DNA of 64,000 nt. It comes from Clarkia xantiana subsp. parviflora (taxonomy: Eukaryota; Streptophyta; Magnoliopsida; Myrtales; Onagraceae). The notes beneath the pieces were generated by a model. The model did not search any database. It saw only the letters and a list, made by a program, of their open reading frames with translations, and had not been told where the DNA came from. Made by a program: the position numbers and the translations under genes. Each line of letters opens with the position of its first letter. Position 1 is the first letter of the stretch. The stretch covers positions 27,149,772 to 27,213,771 of the forward strand of contig JAPTYO010000010.1 of assembly GCA_036873135.1 (NCBI GenBank), in the 5' to 3' direction. This document shows, one piece after another, positions 59,575-64,000 of the stretch.

Positions 59575-60560
59575 CTCATGCATGCTCGAAAATTAAAGTT
59601 CTATTGTTAAGAAACTTATAACTTTCAATCAGTTTACCTGAATGATACATATGTAATGTATGTACGAAATGAAAAATCCAGGTAAAATTTTTTTATAAAA
59701 AGAAATGCAAATGCAAATGCAAATGCAATGCATGTTTGGAATTAAAAGCTCAACAACTAAGAGAAGTTTTACAATCTATCTAAAAAAATTTTCCTAAAAA
59801 AATGCCTATGAGATGTACATGAGATGGAAGTTGTACAGTTGAGAAAACTTACAAGTTACCTGAATTTTTTTGTTTTTTTGTTTAAAGAGGAAAAAGAAAA
59901 ATCAACGCATCCTAATTGCTCAAAATAAAAAATTCAGGTGAACAGTTTTTTAGAAGAATGCATATGAGATGCACAAAAATAAGATGCAAACTTAAAAATA
60001 AAAGTTCTACAACTAAAAAAATACAATTTACCTGAAAGTTTTTTTTTTTTCCCGAAAATAATGCATATGAGATGCATGTCTTTAATTAAAATTTTCAGGT
60101 AAAAGGTTTTTTCAACAAAGAGCCCTAAAACTAAGAGAGTCTACGATTTATCTAATTTTTATTTAAAATTAATGCATACTTGATGCACTATTAAAAATAA
60201 AACAATTCAGATAAAAGTTTTTTTTTTTTTAAATGATGCATATGGAATGCACGTTCGAAATTAGAAGCTCCAATAGCTAAAGAGGAAGAATTACGATTTT
60301 TTCCTAAAATGTTTTTTTTAAAACAATGCATACGCGACGCGCTAACCAAAATTACAACTTACCTTAATTTTTTTTTTAAATAATGCGTGTGAAACGCATG
60401 TTTGAAGTAAAAAAATTCAGGTAAGAGGTTTTTTTTAAAAAAATAATACAGACGAAATGCATGTTTGAAAATAAAATCTACAACTAAATGACTAACTACT
60501 TAGCTGAATTTTTTTTTTTAATGCAATGGGATGCATGCTTAGAAACAAAAGTTACACGGT
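59575..60560. repeat. Array of hairpin-forming repeats in the LARD-like element
   Basis: About six units of 150-200 bp. Each has an ACCTGAATTTTTTT arm, a centre with ATGCATATGAGATGCAT (itself nearly palindromic) and an AAAAAATTCAGGTAA arm. Examples: arms near 59636 and 59675, 59860 and 59930, 60030 and 60100, 60358 and 60415. Confidence 0.65.
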
Positions 60561-61048
60561 TAGAAAAAAAAAACTTACAGTTTACCTGATAATTTTTTTT
60601 TACAACAAAAAATATGGATAAAAACGACATGTTAGTGGGGTCTAAAAAAATGTGGCTTTGTTCTACAAGGTAGGTTCCACTAATAGGCTCTCTACAATGT
60701 GGTTTCCTCCCCCCATCATAGGGATCACAAGACCTTCACAAGCGAGTGGAGTTGTTCTGAGTCGTTCCGGCGGCTCGGCCACGCGGTCGTACACTTACTA
60801 ACTCTCCGGGGTTCCTAGTTGCCATGGGTTTTAGGCATTTTGGATATTACACTAAAGTGCTGTGTGCGAATTCAAACAATGTCACAAAAAAGAAAAAAGT
60901 TAGTTTAAATTCTACACTTTGTACCTGTAAAAAAGAAAAACAAAGTTAGATTGATCAATAAAAAATTAAATTAAATTAAAAAACATGGCAAGTAAGCGAT
61001 TACAATGAGCCCGAACCCTCTAAAACATCCCCAGCAGAGTCGCCAAAT

Positions 61049-62404
61049 TGTCGGACCTAAAATATGACCTAAGGCATACGTTTCGAAAACGTGGATTTGA
61101 AAAGAGTCGCCACTAGTTAATTAAGGCTAACTAGAATCCTAAATTACCTAAACGAATAACGAATTAAACGCCTAGAAATAAAATCGGTCTACGATTAGAA
61201 ATTCGAGTTCGGGGATTCTATTACGGATTAAAAATATAATTTTTAATTACGCCATTTCGGTAGTCAATTCACTTAATTTTTCAATCTTATAGTTAATCAA
61301 TTATAAATAAATTCTAAGTACAAACAACAATAAACCTAACAATACTGACAACTATCACATACGATTCGATCGACACACAAGTTAACATGACGAACAAACA
61401 TAATTAACCATTTATCATTTAATTAATCTAAACTAGTCAAGTTTAAAACTATTTATATTAAATTAAATCTAATAACATAGTGTATAAAAATAATAAAATA
61501 AACAATGTTATAACGTGAGATTAATTTAGGATTATTTGTTCATAGCTAAATTAAGACTCAACCTAATTATTTCTAATATAATAAAATAAACAAAACAAAA
61601 TATTAATAATAATCAAATAATAAAACAGATTGTTAATAATAAATAATGAAATAAATAAACATATTAAAAATTAATAAAAAAAGAAAAAAAGAAACAGAGC
61701 AGGCAGGACTTACCTGCGGACGGCGACCGGAGGAGCTCCACGACGCAGCGAGACGGAAGGCGACGTTGATGACTGCGGGAAGCCGGTAACGGAAGTGGAT
61801 GGAACTGGACGGCGCGGCTGAGGATCGATCGGGCGGCAAAGGGACTGGGATCTGACTGTTGGTCTTCGTCGGATTCTGAATCTGGAGGTAAGGAGTACGG
61901 CGGACAGAGACCAGCGACCGGAGGACAGCGATGCCGGACGAGGGAACGCGGCGGAAGGCGTGGCGGAGTGACCGAGCTGCGACCGGTGACCGGCGGACAG
62001 CAACTCCGGCGGGAGACGGGATAAAGAAGACAAAAAAAAATCACTAGAAGACGAAATAACACAGTTTTCGAGAACTGATGTTTTACTATTGATGTGGTGT
62101 TTTTTCCCCCTCTTTACATGTAGCTAAGAACTCCTATTTATACTAATCTAGGCTAGAACTAATTAAGCAGTAAATTACACTGATTTATTCTTTTAATAAA
62201 TGTTAAATATTCTGAACATTAAATACTAATATTCAGAAAATATACTCTGCAATAAATACAGATAACTATCATAATTTAAACTAAGCCTATTTTAGCAACT
62301 TCGTGACCTTCCATATTTAAATACTTCCTTTTTTAAACGCGTTACACATAACTTTTTTGAACGTGTTATATACGTGTCGCGCATACCAAAATTAGGTGTA
62401 TACA
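61049..62404 (-). mobile_element. 5' LTR of the LARD-like element (1356 bp)
   Basis: Matches 55449-56809, including the GC-rich island (61716-62035) and its donor (CAG|GTAAGTCC, plus about 61716). The primer-binding site lies directly inside it. Differences from the 3' LTR are scattered substitutions and small indels. Confidence 0.88.
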
Positions 62405-62581
62405 TATATTAATTTTTATTGGATAATTATATAAAAATTCACTACTGAAATAGTAGTTATATATAAATACATCACTAGAAAGATTAATAAATACATATAT
62501 ATGAACAATTCTTCCATCTTGAAAATGAACTAGAAACAAATTTTTTTTATCTATCAAATCAATTACTTTTCTTGTAATTTT

Positions 62582-63322
62582 AAATGGCATTTGCAAGTCA
62601 CGTGACCCACCCTAAACTTTTGATTTTGTTCAATTTAGTCCCTCTAATACACCCCCTAATTTTTATTTTGTTCAATTTAGTCATAAAATTTCAAAATCGA
62701 ACTCAACTGACTTAGCCGGACCCAGCCTAGGGCTAGGTCCGACCCTGATTCGGGGTCACCGGGGTCGGACCTAGCCCTATGCTAGGTCCGACTGGAACCT
62801 AGCCCCAATTGGGTCAGTTGGATTTATCAAATTGGGTCAATTGGAACCTAGCCCCCAACTGGGTCAATTGGAACCTAGCCCCAATTGGATCAATTTAGAG
62901 TCAACTGGGACCTAGCCCCAATTGGGGCTAGGTTCCAGTTGACTTAGCCAGACCTAGCCTAGGGTTTAGTTCCGACCCTGAGTCGGAGTCGGTTGGGTCC
63001 GGTGACCCCGACCCAGGGTCAGACCTAGCCCTAGGCTAGGTCCGGCTAGGTCAATTGGGTTTGATTTTGAAATTTTACGACTAAATTGAACAAAATAAAA
63101 GCTAGGGATGTTTTATAGGGACTAAATTGAACAAAATCAAAAGTTTAGGGTGGGTCACGTGACTTGCGCATTCCATTTAACGGAGAAAACTAACATTCAA
63201 CTAATAGATGTACTAAAATACTTTCTGGAAACGTTTGGTACCAAAAGTAGACGAGAAAAAAAAAAGCATGGTACCAAAAACAGATTTCGGCAAACATATG
63301 GTACCAAATGTACCTTTAACCC
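62582..63322. mobile_element. Fold-back MITE, family D copy 2
   Basis: Same layout as 25698-26356: TTTAGGGTGGGTCACGTGACTTGC on the right arm and its complement on the left, and CTAAACTTTTGATTTTGTTCAATTTAG words. The GC-rich centre is larger and holds repeated CCTAGCCCCAATTGGG units. The right end TACCTTTAACCCA corresponds to a GGGTTAAAGGTA terminus. The outer left arm with GGTACCAAA words is missing. Confidence 0.7.
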
Positions 63323-64000
63323 AATATTTTATGATTTCCTGAAATTATACTTGAGATAATTGGGTAATGGATGCAAGATCATTCAACTCAAAGCCTAATG
63401 CAGGCAAAGCCTCCATCAGTTTCGGGGGCAAATGATGGATATTGATATAAACAAGTTGATTTGATACCATAATAGGTATTGACTATAAATAGTCTGATAC
63501 CATAATGATCAATCAGCTATAAATATTCATGTGTCATAATAATAATTGACTATAATATTTTGTTAACATAACGGTAGTTGTCTATAAATGGTCATGTATC
63601 ATAATAGTTATTTTATATAAATAAATCTATTATTAACATCGGAGACACATGATAAACTATAGACAATCCACTATAGTGATCTCTCTTTTACATAAACGGT
63701 GACTAACTTTACGTCGGATAGGGATTGCTGATGTTCGCCCTGACATTGTCCCATTTTGCAGGTGCGTGCCCGAAATCCAAATACTAAAGAGTTTAGAGAT
63801 ACCGCAGACGCATTCCCGACAAATTCAGGTTCCAACACTACAGTGAAATAAACATTTTTGTGAACATAAAAACTATATGCACCTTGATGGAAATACCACC
63901 ATTATATTTATATTAAAAATAAAAATGAAGTATGGATTTTGATTTATTTATATATAATTATTTTTGCAAGGGGCATGCATGGAGAGAATTCAGGGCTTTT
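63323..64000. other. Repeat-rich right edge, possible LTR fragment
   Basis: From 63425 to 63615, four to five degenerate units of 40-50 bp share GACTATAAATAGTC/GATACCATAATA words. The later part ends CAGGTTCCAACA near 63838, which looks like an LTR end. No coding sequence or primer-binding site was identified before the window ends. Confidence 0.4.

Larger units (their letters stand above)
55449..62404 (-). mobile_element. LARD-like non-autonomous LTR retrotransposon with TATAT target duplication
   Basis: 6956 bp. On the minus strand it starts TGTATACACCTAATTTTGGT and ends AGGTCCGACA. The target duplication TATAT is at 55444-55448 and 62405-62409. The primer-binding site TGGCGACTCTGCTGGGGA (plus 61028-61045) and polypurine tract AAAGAGGGGCAAGT (plus about 56810-56823) are in place for minus polarity. 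The 4.2 kb interior has no gag, protease or polymerase similarity but is full of short tandem repeats. This is the pattern of large retrotransposon derivatives mobilised by proteins from a Ty3-type partner. The LTRs are similar but not identical. Confidence 0.88.

Overview
The window is nuclear DNA of a flowering plant, probably a eudicot. It carries an Aux/IAA auxin repressor, an intron-rich nuclear gene for the mitochondrial complex I 24 kDa subunit, histone H2A.Z, an Ole e 6-like cysteine-rich peptide family, and remnants of chloroplast psbW and of a plastid-type DnaJ gene. These sit in AT-rich DNA dense with LTR retrotransposons, LINEs and MITEs. No prokaryotic or organellar gene order, CRISPR array, rRNA or tRNA gene was seen.

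Layout. 1-3640: a direct tandem duplication (about 1.8 kb per unit). Each unit carries a minus-strand Copia-family LTR and a broken psbW last exon. 4.1-4.6 kb: a LINE 3' end. 5.4-6.5 kb: an intronless Aux/IAA gene with auxin-response elements and a TATA box. 8.6-11.3 kb: NDUFV2 (10 exons), flanked by two members of one AT-rich MITE family. 13.2-14.5 kb: H2A.Z (2 exons). 14.8-16.1 kb: a MULE-type MITE with a 9-bp target duplication, then a TCGTG-rich hAT-like element. 16.1-20.9 kb: a decayed Tat-like Ty3 element with gag, protease, a second gag-like segment and a minisatellite. 20.9-24.9 kb: a 5'-truncated LINE. 24.9-26.4 kb: two fold-back MITEs. 26.5-30.1 kb, minus strand: an eight-exon gene joining a plant En/Spm-type (Transposase_24) domain to a Myb/SANT-like domain, about 771 aa, all exons open.

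31-35.4 kb: a nested stack in which a Ty3 gag-protease fragment was entered by a Copia 5' LTR, itself split by a hAT-type element. 37.1-38.4 kb: a tandem and inverted repeat followed by a DnaJ pseudogene holding about 140 bp of Copia non-coding DNA. 39.1-40.4 kb: a 1.3 kb TRIM-like LTR element with a CTATA target duplication. 40.5-46.6 kb: two Copia 3' halves head to head, an imperfect palindrome of about 6 kb. 47.2-51.6 kb: two divergently oriented Ole e 6-like genes with a hAT element and a fold-back MITE between them. 52.0-55.2 kb: an internally deleted Copia element with both LTRs. 55.4-62.4 kb: a 6.96 kb LTR element with no gag-pol (LARD-like) and a TATAT target duplication. 62.6 kb to the end: another MITE and repeat-rich DNA.

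The apparently functional genes are Aux/IAA, NDUFV2, H2A.Z, the two Ole e 6-like genes and probably the transposase/SANT fusion. They are unrelated in role and show no operon-like logic. What links the window is transposon activity: the same Copia family appears at 0.7, 2.5, 33.8, 40.5 and 46 kb and inside the DnaJ pseudogene, and one MULE-like MITE family recurs four times, twice inside introns of genes. Exon structures were assembled by hand from splice consensus and family conservation, without transcript data.
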